DNA of 64,000 nt, taken from CAYQDF01 sp964416175. GTDB taxonomy: Bacteria; Chloroflexota; Anaerolineae; Anaerolineales; UBA4823. The DNA is taken from assembly GCA_964416175.1 (NCBI GenBank), contig CAYQDF010000006.1, forward strand, positions 1 through 64,000, read 5' to 3'. How positions within the stretch are numbered: position 1 is the first letter of the stretch; every line of letters begins with the position of its first letter. Below, one piece after another: positions 17,135-26,287 of the stretch. The notes under the pieces are model-generated. The model worked only from the letters and a program-made list of their open reading frames with translations, had not been told where the DNA came from and did no database searches. The translations under genes were made by a program, and so were the position numbers.

Positions 17135-18406
17135 ATGACGATCCTTTGTATTGGTGTCAGCCATCAAACTGGGAGCGTGGTCCTGCGCGAGCGGTTGGCT
17201 TTTGATGAGCAAGCCCGGCAGGCTGCCCTTGCGGAGTTCCGGCAAGGTGGCAGGGACTGCGCGCCTGGTGTCCATGAGCTCGCGATCTTATCGACCTGCA
17301 ACCGGGTTGAGATCTACGGCGTGGCTTCCCACGAAGATTTCACCGTGCTTGAATCGTTTCTGGAAAAATCCCGGGGGATCTCCCGGCCCACCTTTTCCCT
17401 GTCCCTGTACCGGTACTCCGGCGAGGAGGCAGTCCACCACATTTTCTCAGTGGCGGCCGGGCTGGATTCCTTGATCCTCGGAGAACCACAAATCCTGGGA
17501 CAGGTCTCTCGAGCGCTGGAGGTGGCGCAGAGCCAGGGTGCTGCCGGTAAGGTCCTGACGCGCCTCTTCCAGTCTGCTGTCCATGCCGGGAAGCGTGCCC
17601 GAACAGAGACGAGCATCTCGCAGAATCCCGCCACAATTTCGTCGATGGCTGTGCGCCTGATCACAGAGATCGTTGGAGATGTCGCCAGCAGCCATTTTGC
17701 AGTCCTGGGTGCTGGTGAAATGGCTGAGCTGGCAGTAGAAGCGCTGATTAAACGCGGCGCGACCCAGATATATGTGGTGAATCGGACCTTGCAGCGGGCA
17801 CAGGGGCTGGCGAAAAAATGGGGCGGTCGTCCAGTCGCCTTCGCTCACTTGCCGGAAGTGTTAGAGATCGCGGACGCCGTGATTGCTTCCACTGGTGCGA
17901 TGCACCCTGTGATCTGTAAAGGAATGGTGGAAGAGGCGATGGAAACCCGGCCGAAGCGTCCTCTGGTGATCATGGATATTGCAGTGCCGCGCAACGTTGA
18001 CCCCCAGGTCGCAGAGATCCCCGGAGTCACCCTTTACGACATGGATGCGCTTTGGGACTGCCTGGAGGATTCGCTGGCCCTTCGCGCCCGGGAGGTCCCC
18101 CACGTCATGCAGGTGATAGAGGAGGAGCGCGCTGAATTCATGAAATTTCTTACCGAAATGGAAGTCAACCCGCTGATCGCTGAGCTGCGCAGACAGGCTG
18201 ACCAGATCAGACTCCGGGAACTCGAGAAGACCTTCCGGCGGATGCCGGACCTGACGCCGGCAGACAAGGAACGCGTGGCCGCGTTGACGAAGAGCATTGT
18301 CAAGAAGATCCTTCACGCGCCGACGGCCTGCCTGCGCTCTCAATTAAATGGCCCCGATGCCGCAGATTATGCGCACCTTACCCGCCAGCTGTTTGACCTG
18401 GATTGA
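17135..18406 (+). CDS. hemA: glutamyl-tRNA reductase
   Basis: NADPH-dependent reduction of glutamyl-tRNA(Glu) to glutamate-1-semialdehyde, the committed step of C5 tetrapyrrole synthesis. The catalytic Cys55 lies in LSTCNRVEIYG. GLDSLILGEPQILGQV is the family signature, the NADPH domain has VLGAGEMAELAV, and a C-terminal dimerisation helix closes the 423-residue protein. Operon position 3, starting 18 bases after ferrochelatase and overlapping or abutting hemC. Together with hemL it supplies 5-aminolevulinate. Confidence 0.96.
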   Translation: MTILCIGVSHQTGSVVLRERLAFDEQARQAALAEFRQGGRDCAPGVHELAILSTCNRVEIYGVASHEDFTVLESFLEKSRGISRPTFSLSLYRYSGEEAVHHIFSVAAGLDSLILGEPQILGQVSRALEVAQSQGAAGKVLTRLFQSAVHAGKRARTETSISQNPATISSMAVRLITEIVGDVASSHFAVLGAGEMAELAVEALIKRGATQIYVVNRTLQRAQGLAKKWGGRPVAFAHLPEVLEIADAVIASTGAMHPVICKGMVEEAMETRPKRPLVIMDIAVPRNVDPQVAEIPGVTLYDMDALWDCLEDSLALRAREVPHVMQVIEEERAEFMKFLTEMEVNPLIAELRRQADQIRLRELEKTFRRMPDLTPADKERVAALTKSIVKKILHAPTACLRSQLNGPDAADYAHLTRQLFDLD

Positions 18407-18411
18407 GCCGA

Positions 18412-19326
18412 ATGCCAAAGCTGATTTTCGCCACTCGCCCCTCGAAATTAGCCCGTACTCAGACGGAATTTGTGATCGATCGTCTCAAGCCAGTCTGGCC
18501 CGACCTGGACCTCCAGGTGCGCGTGATCCACACCCAGGGAGACCGCGACCGTGCTCGCCCGCTCCCCGAGATCGGGGGAAAAGGCATATTCACCCAGGAG
18601 TTGGAGGCAGCTCTGATCGCTGGTGAGGTCGACGCGGCAGTTCATTCCTTGAAGGACCTGATGGTCGAGGACAGCCCTGGGCTGTGTGTTGGGGTGATCC
18701 CGGCAAGAGAGGATGCGCGCGACGTGCTGATCTCGCCGTCTGGCGGCAGCCTGGATGACCTTCCATCGGGCGCGGTTGTCGGGACTTCCAGCCTGCGCCG
18801 CCAGGCGCAGCTCCTGGCTTATCGCCCGGACCTGAAGATGTCGCCGGTGCGCGGCAACGTGGAGACCAGGGTCAGGCAGGTCCAGGAGGGAAGGTACGAC
18901 GCCATCGTCCTGGCAGCTGCGGGAGTGATCCGTCTCGGCCTGGCTGAACTGATCACCCAGTATCTGCCATTCGAGGTCATGCTGCCTGCACCCGGGCAGG
19001 CTGCTCTGGCGGTCCAGTGCCGCGTCGATGATCTTGAAACACCGGTTTTCTTATCCGTGCTGGAGGATCCAGCAGTTCGCGCAGCGACCACTGCCGAGCG
19101 GGCCTTCCTGGCGGGCTTGGGCGGCGGATGCGCCCTGCCCATCGCCGCCTATGGGTATGCGGATCAGGATGGGATCATCACCCTGGAGGGGCTGGTCGCC
19201 TCCCTGGATGGGAGCCGCACGATCCGACTTTCAGCCTCTGGGAAGGAGCCGGCTGCCCTGGGAGCCGAGCTGGCAGCTGCTGCGCTGGCTGAGGGAGCAA
19301 AGTCTCTGCTGGCGGTGCAGGTATGA
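18412..19326 (+). CDS. hemC: porphobilinogen deaminase (hydroxymethylbilane synthase)
   Basis: Polymerises four porphobilinogens to hydroxymethylbilane. About 304 residues, with IFATRPSKLARTQTEFVID at the start, GKGIFTQELEAAL, and VGTSSLRRQAQLLA with the substrate-binding arginines. The dipyrromethane cofactor is anchored by Cys240 in GLGGGCALPIAAYG. An in-frame TTG at 18403 overlapping the hemA stop is an alternative start; ATG 18412 gives the usual N-terminus. It overlaps hemD by ATGA. Confidence 0.95.
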   Translation: MPKLIFATRPSKLARTQTEFVIDRLKPVWPDLDLQVRVIHTQGDRDRARPLPEIGGKGIFTQELEAALIAGEVDAAVHSLKDLMVEDSPGLCVGVIPAREDARDVLISPSGGSLDDLPSGAVVGTSSLRRQAQLLAYRPDLKMSPVRGNVETRVRQVQEGRYDAIVLAAAGVIRLGLAELITQYLPFEVMLPAPGQAALAVQCRVDDLETPVFLSVLEDPAVRAATTAERAFLAGLGGGCALPIAAYGYADQDGIITLEGLVASLDGSRTIRLSASGKEPAALGAELAAAALAEGAKSLLAVQV

Positions 19327-20093
19327 ACCTGGAGGGCAAGCGCATCCTCATCACTCGCCCCGCCTCGCAGGCGGGTGGATTCATACGGGCACTGGCGTCA
19401 GCCAAAGCGCTGCCAGTTTGTTTCCCGACTATCCAGATTGCCCCGCCGGCAGACCTGACCGCCCTGGACCAGGCGCTGTCGCGCCTGGAGTGCTATGCCT
19501 GGCTGGTGCTGACCAGCGCCAACGCAGTCCGGGCCGTTTGGGAGCGGATGGAAGTATTAGAGATTCACCGCCTTCCCCGACAGTTGCGAGTCGCTGCGAT
19601 CGGTCCGGTGACTGCCGCTGCCCTGGAAGGCCACGGCTGCCAGCCAGACCTGGTACCCTGCGAATACACCGCCGAGGCGATACTCCCGGGGCTGGGGGAT
19701 ATCAGGGGTCTCTGGGTGCTGCTGCCGCGCGCGGAGCTGGCGCGCGAGGCGCTTCCGGATGGCATCAACGCAGCCGGGGGCGTGGCTCACGTGGTTGTGG
19801 CTTACCGGACCCTGCCTGCTGTGCCTGATCCGCAGAGCATCCAGGCTTTGGCCGAGGGCATCGATATCATCACCTTCACCAGCTCGTCGACCGTGCGCAA
19901 TTTCGTCGACCTGGTGCGCAGGGCCGGATTTGACCCCCTCCACCTGCCTGGCGAACCGCTGATCGCCTGTATTGGGCCGATCACAGCCCGGACTGCCCTG
20001 GAGGCAGGCTTTCGACCCGGCGTTGTGGCAGAGCAATACACCGTAGAAGGATTGGTTGGTTCTCTATTGAGGTATAAAAATGAAACTGGTTGA
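19323..20093 (+). CDS. hemD: uroporphyrinogen-III synthase
   Basis: Cyclises hydroxymethylbilane with inversion of ring D. The 256-residue length and bilobed pattern fit: GKRILITRPASQAGGFIRAL, WLVLTSANAVRAVWERM, VAAIGPVTAAALEGHG and the second-lobe segment DIITFTSSSTVRNFVDLVR. The family has little sequence conservation, but its place between hemC and hemB makes the call firm. It overlaps hemC by 4 bases and hemB by 14. Confidence 0.92.
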   Translation: MNLEGKRILITRPASQAGGFIRALASAKALPVCFPTIQIAPPADLTALDQALSRLECYAWLVLTSANAVRAVWERMEVLEIHRLPRQLRVAAIGPVTAAALEGHGCQPDLVPCEYTAEAILPGLGDIRGLWVLLPRAELAREALPDGINAAGGVAHVVVAYRTLPAVPDPQSIQALAEGIDIITFTSSSTVRNFVDLVRRAGFDPLHLPGEPLIACIGPITARTALEAGFRPGVVAEQYTVEGLVGSLLRYKNETG

Positions 20094-21168
20094 TACGCTG
20101 GACAGCAAACTGCCGGTGGGGCGGCGCACCGCGGATGCCGCACCTGACCCCGGCTGGAGACCGCCTCTTCCGGTCCATCGCCCACGCCGCCTGCGGCTGA
20201 CTCCGGAAATCCGGACCCTCGTGCGGGAGACGGAAGTCTCCCCGCGGGATTTGATCTATCCCCTCTTCGTGCGTCCCGGGAAAAACGTCCGGCAGGAGAT
20301 CCGTTCAATGCCAGGGATCTTCCAGTGGTCTGTAGACCGCCTGCCGTACGAAGCCGAATCCATCGCCAGGTTGGGCCTGCCAGGGGTGATCCTGTTCGGG
20401 ATCCCCCTTCAGAAGGACCCGATCGGCCTGGAGAATTTTGATCCAGAGGGTATCGTCCACCAGGCCATTCGAGCGATCAAGGCTGCCGTCCCGAAGCTGC
20501 TCGTGATCACAGACATCTGCCTGTGCGAATACACCGATCACGGTCACTGCGGCCTGTTGAACGCCAGCGGCGATTTGCTGCATCTTCACCTACCGGAGGG
20601 ATACGTTCTCAACGATGAGACTCTGGAAGTGTTGGGGCGGACGGCCCGTTCGCATGCCGAGGCGGGCGCCGACATCGTCGCCCCGAGCGGCATGATCGAC
20701 GGCATGGTGGCCGCGATCCGGTCTGCCCTCGATCAAGCCCGATTTGAGCACATACCGATCCTTTCTTATGCTGTTAAATATGCTTCGGCTTTCTACGGGC
20801 CTTTTCGTGAGGCAGCCGAGTCCCCCCCGAAGTTCGGCGACCGCCGGTCACACCAGATGGATCCCGCGAACGCGCGCGAAGCGCTGCGAGAGGTGGCGCT
20901 GGACGTGGCGGAGGGTGCAGACATCTTGATGGTCAAGCCAGCCCTGCCTTATCTGGATGTGCTCCACATGCTCAGGCAGGCATACCCGCAGCTGCCTCTG
21001 GCCGCGTACAGCGTCAGCGGCGAGTACTCGATGATCAAAGCCGCTGCCGCGAACGGCTGGCTCGACGAGCGGACAGCGGTCCTGGAGGCGTTGACCGCCA
21101 TCAAGAGGGCCGGCGCGGACTTCATTCTGACCTACCACGCAAAAGAGGCAGCGGGATGGCTGGCGTGA
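20080..21168 (+). CDS. hemB: 5-aminolevulinate dehydratase (porphobilinogen synthase)
   Basis: Condenses two 5-aminolevulinates to porphobilinogen. Zinc cysteines are present in TDICLCEYTDHGHCG, indicating a zinc-dependent enzyme. The two catalytic lysines lie in SYAVKYASAFYGPFR and LMVKPALPYLD. The 362 residues include ~30 extra N-terminal residues before the usual RPRRLRLTPEIR start, within the overlap with hemD. It overlaps the radical SAM gene by 13 bases. Confidence 0.96.
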   Translation: MKLVDTLDSKLPVGRRTADAAPDPGWRPPLPVHRPRRLRLTPEIRTLVRETEVSPRDLIYPLFVRPGKNVRQEIRSMPGIFQWSVDRLPYEAESIARLGLPGVILFGIPLQKDPIGLENFDPEGIVHQAIRAIKAAVPKLLVITDICLCEYTDHGHCGLLNASGDLLHLHLPEGYVLNDETLEVLGRTARSHAEAGADIVAPSGMIDGMVAAIRSALDQARFEHIPILSYAVKYASAFYGPFREAAESPPKFGDRRSHQMDPANAREALREVALDVAEGADILMVKPALPYLDVLHMLRQAYPQLPLAAYSVSGEYSMIKAAAANGWLDERTAVLEALTAIKRAGADFILTYHAKEAAGWLA

Positions 21169-22361
21169 GTCCTGTTCCCCTCACCGGGCAGGCAGCTGCA
21201 GAAAGAAGCTACCACGACCAGCGCATGCTCCAGGCCGATTTCACCCGCGCTCCTTTCACCATTGCCTGGGAAGTAACGCGGGCGTGCGCCTACGCCTGCA
21301 AGCACTGCCGGGCTGATGCCCAGCATGTCCCCCACCCAGACGAGCTGACCACTGCTGAGGCCTTCGGACTGATCGACAACCTGGCTCGCTTCGGCAGCCC
21401 GATCCTGGTCTTCACCGGCGGCGATCCCATGATGCGCCGGGACCTGTTCGACCTGATCGCGTACGCAGCCGGGCGGGGTCTGCGCTGCTCGCTGACGCCC
21501 ACTGCCACCGCGCTGCCCACTCTGGCGCGTCTGGAGAAAGCCCGGGAAGCAGGCATCCGGCGGATTGCCCTCAGCCTGGATGCGCCATCGCCCGGCGCAC
21601 ATGATGAATTCCGCCAGGTCGAAGGTTCCTGGGAGCGCACGATGAAGATCTTGCACCGCGCGCAGGATGCCGGGCTGAGCGTGCAGGTCAACACCACCGT
21701 CACCCGCTTCAACGTGGATTCGCTGCCCGAGATGGTGCCATTTGTCAAAGCCGTGCAGGCAGTACAGTGGTCGGTGTTTTTCATGGTGCCCACCGGGCGC
21801 GCACAGGCGGCCTGGATGATCTCCCCTGAGGAGCACGAGCGCACGTTCCACTGGTTGTACGACCTGTCTCGGGAAGCGCCGTTCGATATTAAAGCAACTG
21901 CCGCGCCGATGTACCGCCGGGTGGCTATCCAGCGTCGGCGTACAGAGGCGGACGACGGTGAGGAAATCACCTTCCAGGGAGCCGGGTTTCAATTCGCCGA
22001 CGGGCTTGACCGCCCAACGAAAGGGGTCAATGACGGCAATGGTTTCCTCTTCATCTCTCACCGCGGTGAGATCATGCCCTCGGGATTTCTTCCAGTCCCG
22101 GCTGGCAACGTGCGCACCGACGACGTGGTCCAGGTCTACCAGCAACACCCCCTGTTCCTGGATTTGCGGAATCCGGCAAAATTGAAAGGCCGCTGTGGCG
22201 TTTGCGAATACCGCGAGGTGTGCGGCGGGCAGCGCGGGCGCGCCTACGGTGTGACCGGGGATTACCTGGAGACCGACCCCGCCTGCCTCTACCAGCCCGA
22301 AGCTTATCGGAGGTCCGGACAGCCCACCTCAGGTCTGCCGGGAGGAACTGCTTGGAAATGA
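21156..22361 (+). CDS. radical SAM/SPASM protein in haem cluster
   Basis: A 401-residue radical SAM enzyme with the cluster motif CAYACKHC (residues ~48-55) and FTGGDPMMRRDLFDL as the SAM-binding GGDP motif. A C-terminal SPASM-type cysteine cluster (CGVCEYREVCGG and a later Cys) would hold auxiliary Fe-S clusters. It resembles the AhbD/NirJ/PqqE group, some of which act on tetrapyrroles. Its exact role is unknown. The cluster already encodes a complete coproporphyrin-branch route, so this gene may make a side product or replace a step anaerobically. It is translationally coupled to hemB and hemE. Confidence 0.85.
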   Translation: MAGVSPVPLTGQAAAERSYHDQRMLQADFTRAPFTIAWEVTRACAYACKHCRADAQHVPHPDELTTAEAFGLIDNLARFGSPILVFTGGDPMMRRDLFDLIAYAAGRGLRCSLTPTATALPTLARLEKAREAGIRRIALSLDAPSPGAHDEFRQVEGSWERTMKILHRAQDAGLSVQVNTTVTRFNVDSLPEMVPFVKAVQAVQWSVFFMVPTGRAQAAWMISPEEHERTFHWLYDLSREAPFDIKATAAPMYRRVAIQRRRTEADDGEEITFQGAGFQFADGLDRPTKGVNDGNGFLFISHRGEIMPSGFLPVPAGNVRTDDVVQVYQQHPLFLDLRNPAKLKGRCGVCEYREVCGGQRGRAYGVTGDYLETDPACLYQPEAYRRSGQPTSGLPGGTAWK

Positions 22362-23446
22362 AGGCATCGCCGGCATTGTCTGTTCAGACAGGTTCGGTGG
22401 ACGCGCCTCCCGAACCGCAGGGTCGATTCCTGCGCGCCTGCCGACGCCTGCCTGTGGACGCCACGCCAGTCTGGTTTATGCGCCAGGCCGGGCGCTACCT
22501 GCCGGAATACCGCGCCATCCGTGCGCGCTTCAGCCTGCTGGAGATCACCCGGCGACCGGAGGTCACGGCGGAGGTCACCCTGCAACCCGTTGATATCCTT
22601 GGAGTGGATGCAGCGATCTTGTTCGCCGATATCCTGCTCCCGCTCATCCCGCTTGGGCTGGACCTGGAATTCGTTTCCGGCGAAGGTCCTGTGATTCGAA
22701 ACCCTGTCCGCAGCGCCGAAGGTGTTGCCCGCCTGCGGGAGGTGGACGTCCAAAGCGATCTTGGGCACGTCTTTGAGGCGATCCGCCTGGTCAGGCGGGA
22801 GCTGGAGGGGCGCGGCATCCCGCTGATCGGCTTTGCGGGCGCGCCTTTCACGGTGGCTTCCTACATCGTAGAGGGCGGCCCTTCGAAGGATTTCCTGCAT
22901 ACCAAGCGGCTGATGTACACCTCCCCGGAGACCTGGCACCATTTGATGGAGAAGATCTCCAGTACCCTGGCGGCCTACCTGCTCTCCCAGGCGCAGGCGG
23001 GAGCGCAGGCAGTGCAGGTTTTCGATTCCTGGGTGGGTGCTCTCAGCCCCGGGGATTATGTCCGCTATGCGCAGCCTTATTCCAGGCGAGTCCTTGCCGC
23101 AGTCCAGGCTGCCAATGTGCCGGTGATCCACTTCGGTACGGGGACGGCAACCCTGCTGCAATCGATGAAGGAGGCAGGCGGCACCGTGATCGGCCTCGAC
23201 TGGCGCATCCCGCTCGACGCAGGCTGGCAGACCGTTGGTTATGACCTTGCCGTGCAGGGAAACCTCGACCCGGTCCTGCTGTTCTCTCCCATGACCCTGC
23301 TTGGGGAGCGGGTTAAAGAAGTGCTGTCTCTGGCGGAAGGCCGTCCAGGGCATATCTTTAACCTGGGGCATGGCATCCTTCCAGAAACGCCGGTCGAAAA
23401 TGTCCGGGCAGTTGTGGATCTGGTGCACGAATGGAGCGCCCGGTGA
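22358..23446 (+). CDS. hemE: uroporphyrinogen decarboxylase
   Basis: Removes four carboxyl groups from uroporphyrinogen III to give coproporphyrinogen III. The family signature WFMRQAGRYLPEYR is present, as are ILFADILLPLIPLG, FAGAPFTVASYIVEGG and the C-terminal NLGHGILPETP. ATG 22358 overlaps the previous stop as ATGA and has GGAGGA upstream. The frame is open 52 codons further, but that stretch is out-of-frame radical SAM sequence. 362 residues, full length; it overlaps hemY by 16 bases. Confidence 0.96.
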   Translation: MKASPALSVQTGSVDAPPEPQGRFLRACRRLPVDATPVWFMRQAGRYLPEYRAIRARFSLLEITRRPEVTAEVTLQPVDILGVDAAILFADILLPLIPLGLDLEFVSGEGPVIRNPVRSAEGVARLREVDVQSDLGHVFEAIRLVRRELEGRGIPLIGFAGAPFTVASYIVEGGPSKDFLHTKRLMYTSPETWHHLMEKISSTLAAYLLSQAQAGAQAVQVFDSWVGALSPGDYVRYAQPYSRRVLAAVQAANVPVIHFGTGTATLLQSMKEAGGTVIGLDWRIPLDAGWQTVGYDLAVQGNLDPVLLFSPMTLLGERVKEVLSLAEGRPGHIFNLGHGILPETPVENVRAVVDLVHEWSAR

Positions 23447-24861
23447 AGCGGCTGGTCGTCGTGGGCGGAGGGATCGCCGGGCTGGCGGCAGCGTATTACG
23501 CGAGTCGGCTGTTCACCGATCGCCGCCAGGTGACCCTTGTCGAGCGAGAAGATCGTTGGGGAGGCAAAATTCGCACCGATCGCGTGGACGGGTTTGTCCT
23601 GGAAGCCGGGCCTGATACTTTTATCGCAGCCAAACCTTGGGCGGTGGACCTTTGCCGCGAACTTGGCATCGGGGAACGGCTGCGTGGCACCAACCCCCAC
23701 AAGAAAAATACCTATATCTTGCGCAGAGGCCAGCTGCATCCCCTGCCTGGCGGGCTGTCGATGATGATCCCGACCCGGTTCGGAGACCTGGTCCGCAGTG
23801 GTTTAATTTCCTGGCCGGGCAAACTGCGCATGGGGCTGGATGTTCTGCTGCCCCCTGCCAATTGGAGCAGCTCTGAAGACGATGAGAGTATTGGGGAATT
23901 CGTGACCCGCCGCCTGGGGAGAGAGGCCTACGAAGCGCTGATCGAGCCGCTGATGAGCGGGATCTATGCCGGAGACGGCGACAGCCTGAGCCTCCTTTCC
24001 ACGTTCCCTTATTTACGGGAGCTGGAGGCCAGACATGGAAGCCTGGTCCGGGGAGCACTGGCTGCGCGTGCCCGGCAGCCGAAGAATGGAAAAGGCCCAG
24101 CCAGCGGATCACGCAGCCTTTTCCTGACGCCACTTTCAGGGCTTGGGGAGATCGTGGAGACTCTCGTGGAGGTGCTGGAAGAGAGGGAGACGGGCATGAT
24201 CATCGGGAATGGAGCCAGGCATCTTGAGAGGGTAGAGGGCGGTTACCGCCTGGAGCTGGAGGATGGATCCTGTCTGGAGGCGGAGGCTGTGATCCTGGCG
24301 ACGCCAGCTTACATTTCCGCGAACCTCCTGGCAGGGGTTGCCCCTGGTCTGGCGGGGGAGCTGCGCGCCATCGAGTATGCGACGACAGCCACGGTCTCTC
24401 TGGGATACGAGGAAAGCGACCTGCCCCGGCCGCTGGACGGCTACGGCTACGCCATTCCTCGCCGGGAAGGGAGGAAGGCGCTGGCCTGTACCTGGACTTC
24501 GACCAAGTTCCCGCACCGCGCCCCAGCAGGAAAAGCTTTGCTGAGGGTGTTTATCGGCCGCGCCGGACAGGAGGATATCGCCTGGGATGAGGCGAGCCTG
24601 GAAGAGATCGCCAGGGAGGAACTCCGTGAGACGCTCGGGATCACAGCCAGGCCGCTCCTCACCCGGGTAACTGTCTGGGAGCGGGCAATGCCGCAGTATA
24701 CGCTCGGACACGCTGCTCGCCTGGACCGGATCAATGCCGGGCTGGCCGGACTCCCTGGCCTGGCTCTGGCCGGGAACGGATACAGGGGGATCGGTATCCC
24801 GGACTGCATCCGTTCTGGCGCGCGGGCGGTCGAGCAGCTGACAGGAGTGACCATCGGATGA
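23431..24861 (+). CDS. hemY: coproporphyrinogen III oxidase / protoporphyrinogen oxidase, HemY type
   Basis: FAD-dependent six-electron oxidation of coproporphyrinogen III to coproporphyrin III (CgoX role) in the HemQ pathway. The N-terminal dinucleotide motif is VVGGGIAGLAAAYYAS, followed by RWGGKIRTDRVDGFVLEAGPD. The C-terminal FAD segment is GLALAGNGYRGIGIPDCI. The 476-residue length fits HemY. GTG 23443 is an alternative start. It is coupled to hemE upstream and hemL downstream (ATGA overlap). Use of coproporphyrinogen rather than protoporphyrinogen is inferred from hemQ in the same operon. Confidence 0.94.
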   Translation: MERPVKRLVVVGGGIAGLAAAYYASRLFTDRRQVTLVEREDRWGGKIRTDRVDGFVLEAGPDTFIAAKPWAVDLCRELGIGERLRGTNPHKKNTYILRRGQLHPLPGGLSMMIPTRFGDLVRSGLISWPGKLRMGLDVLLPPANWSSSEDDESIGEFVTRRLGREAYEALIEPLMSGIYAGDGDSLSLLSTFPYLRELEARHGSLVRGALAARARQPKNGKGPASGSRSLFLTPLSGLGEIVETLVEVLEERETGMIIGNGARHLERVEGGYRLELEDGSCLEAEAVILATPAYISANLLAGVAPGLAGELRAIEYATTATVSLGYEESDLPRPLDGYGYAIPRREGRKALACTWTSTKFPHRAPAGKALLRVFIGRAGQEDIAWDEASLEEIAREELRETLGITARPLLTRVTVWERAMPQYTLGHAARLDRINAGLAGLPGLALAGNGYRGIGIPDCIRSGARAVEQLTGVTIG

Positions 24862-26141
24862 GGATCGAGAAATCCATCCAGCTCTTTGCGCAGGCTCGGC
24901 AGCTGCTTCCCGGCGGAGTCGATTCACCGGTGCGAGCTTTTCGCGCTGTCGGGGGGCAACCCGTTTTCATCGAACGGGGCGCGGGGCCGTACCTGTATGA
25001 CGTGGACGGCAACCGCTACATTGATTATGTCCTTTCGTGGGGCCCTCTGATCCTGGGGCACGCGCATCCTGCTGTGGTCTCCGCCCTTAAAGAAGCCGTC
25101 GGGCGCGGGACGAGCTTCGGCGCGCCGAATCCGCTGGAGATCGAACTGGCGCGCTGGGTGCAATCCTTTATGCCCGGCATCGAGATGCTCCGCTTCGTTA
25201 ACTCCGGCACCGAGGCCACGATGTCCGCCCTCCGGCTTGCGAGAGCGTTCACCCGGCGCGATAAGATCGTCAAGTTTGAAGGCTGCTACCACGGGCACGC
25301 GGATATGCTCCTGGTTCGGGCTGGTTCGGGCGTCGCCACGTTGGGGTTGCCCGACTCGCCCGGAGTGCCGGCGGCGACTGTCCAGGATACCCTTGTAGCG
25401 CGCTACAACGACCTCGAATCGGTCGAGCAGCTCTTTCGCCAGCATCCAGAGGAGATCGCGGCGGTGATCGTGGAACCAGTGGCTGGCAATATGGGAGTCG
25501 TGCCGCCCCTGGATGGCTTCCTGAACGGTTTGCGTTCGCTCACCGCAGCACACGGCGCCCTGCTCGTCTTCGACGAAGTGATGACCGGATTCAGGGTCCA
25601 TCCAGGCGGCGCTCAGGGGTTGTACGGTATCCAGCCTGACCTGACCACTCTCGGAAAAGTGATCGGGGGCGGACTGCCGGTCGGCGCATACGGCGGGAGG
25701 CGGGAGATCATGGAGATGGTGGCGCCCGCGGGCCCTGTCTATCAGGCCGGTACGCTGTCCGGCAATCCCCTGGCGATGGCGGCGGGGATCGCGACGCTGG
25801 TAGAATTAGCCCGACCAGAAACCTGGATTCAGCTGGAGCGAACCAGCGAGCAGCTGGCAAATGGTTGCGCTCGAGCTGCCCGGGAGGTGGGCGTACCCGT
25901 GCGGCAGACGCGCGTCGGAACGATGTTCTCGCTGTTCTTCACGGAAGCGCCTGTTTATGACTGGCAGAGCGTCAAAGCCAGCGACATTGACCGGTTCGCA
26001 CGATTCTTCCGGGCGATGCTGGCGCGCGGTATCTACCTGGCCCCCTCCCAGTTCGAAGCAGGGTTCGTCTCGACTGCCCACCGTCCGGAAGATATCCAGG
26101 ATACGGTCGCAGCTGCGCTCGATGCGTTTAAGACACTCTAA
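24858..26141 (+). CDS. hemL: glutamate-1-semialdehyde 2,1-aminomutase
   Basis: PLP enzyme that converts glutamate-1-semialdehyde to 5-aminolevulinate. LLPGGVDSPVRAFRAVGGQP at the N-terminus, YHGHADMLLVRAGSGVATLG and the PLP-lysine segment TTLGKVIGGGLPVGAYGG are diagnostic. 427 residues, full length. It is the last gene of the haem operon, starting in an ATGA overlap with hemY and followed by a bidirectional terminator. Confidence 0.96.
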   Translation: MRIEKSIQLFAQARQLLPGGVDSPVRAFRAVGGQPVFIERGAGPYLYDVDGNRYIDYVLSWGPLILGHAHPAVVSALKEAVGRGTSFGAPNPLEIELARWVQSFMPGIEMLRFVNSGTEATMSALRLARAFTRRDKIVKFEGCYHGHADMLLVRAGSGVATLGLPDSPGVPAATVQDTLVARYNDLESVEQLFRQHPEEIAAVIVEPVAGNMGVVPPLDGFLNGLRSLTAAHGALLVFDEVMTGFRVHPGGAQGLYGIQPDLTTLGKVIGGGLPVGAYGGRREIMEMVAPAGPVYQAGTLSGNPLAMAAGIATLVELARPETWIQLERTSEQLANGCARAAREVGVPVRQTRVGTMFSLFFTEAPVYDWQSVKASDIDRFARFFRAMLARGIYLAPSQFEAGFVSTAHRPEDIQDTVAAALDAFKTL

Positions 26142-26214
26142 TACACAGGACGGCGAGGGGATTTTTGGATGTCCAACCCCCGCCAAGTGGGTGGTTTTCA
26201 AATAAACTCGAGAA

Positions 26215-26249
26215 GAAAAAACGGGCAGCAGTGCTGCCGCCCGTTTTAT
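26215..26249. terminator. bidirectional terminator between hemL and the malectin/SGNH gene
   Basis: A-run, then ACGGGC (26221-26226) pairing with GCCCGT (26239-26244) around an inner GCAG/CTGC stem, then TTTTATTTATT. The A- and T-runs allow use on both strands, and the flanking genes are convergent. Confidence 0.8.
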
Positions 26250-26287
26250 TTATTGTGAGCGGTTATACATCTCCTTGAGTAGACCCA

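Noticed and set aside
21132..22148. 338-codon minus-strand frame over the radical SAM gene
   Set aside because: Antisense shadow; the plus-strand protein has intact radical SAM motifs and operon coupling.
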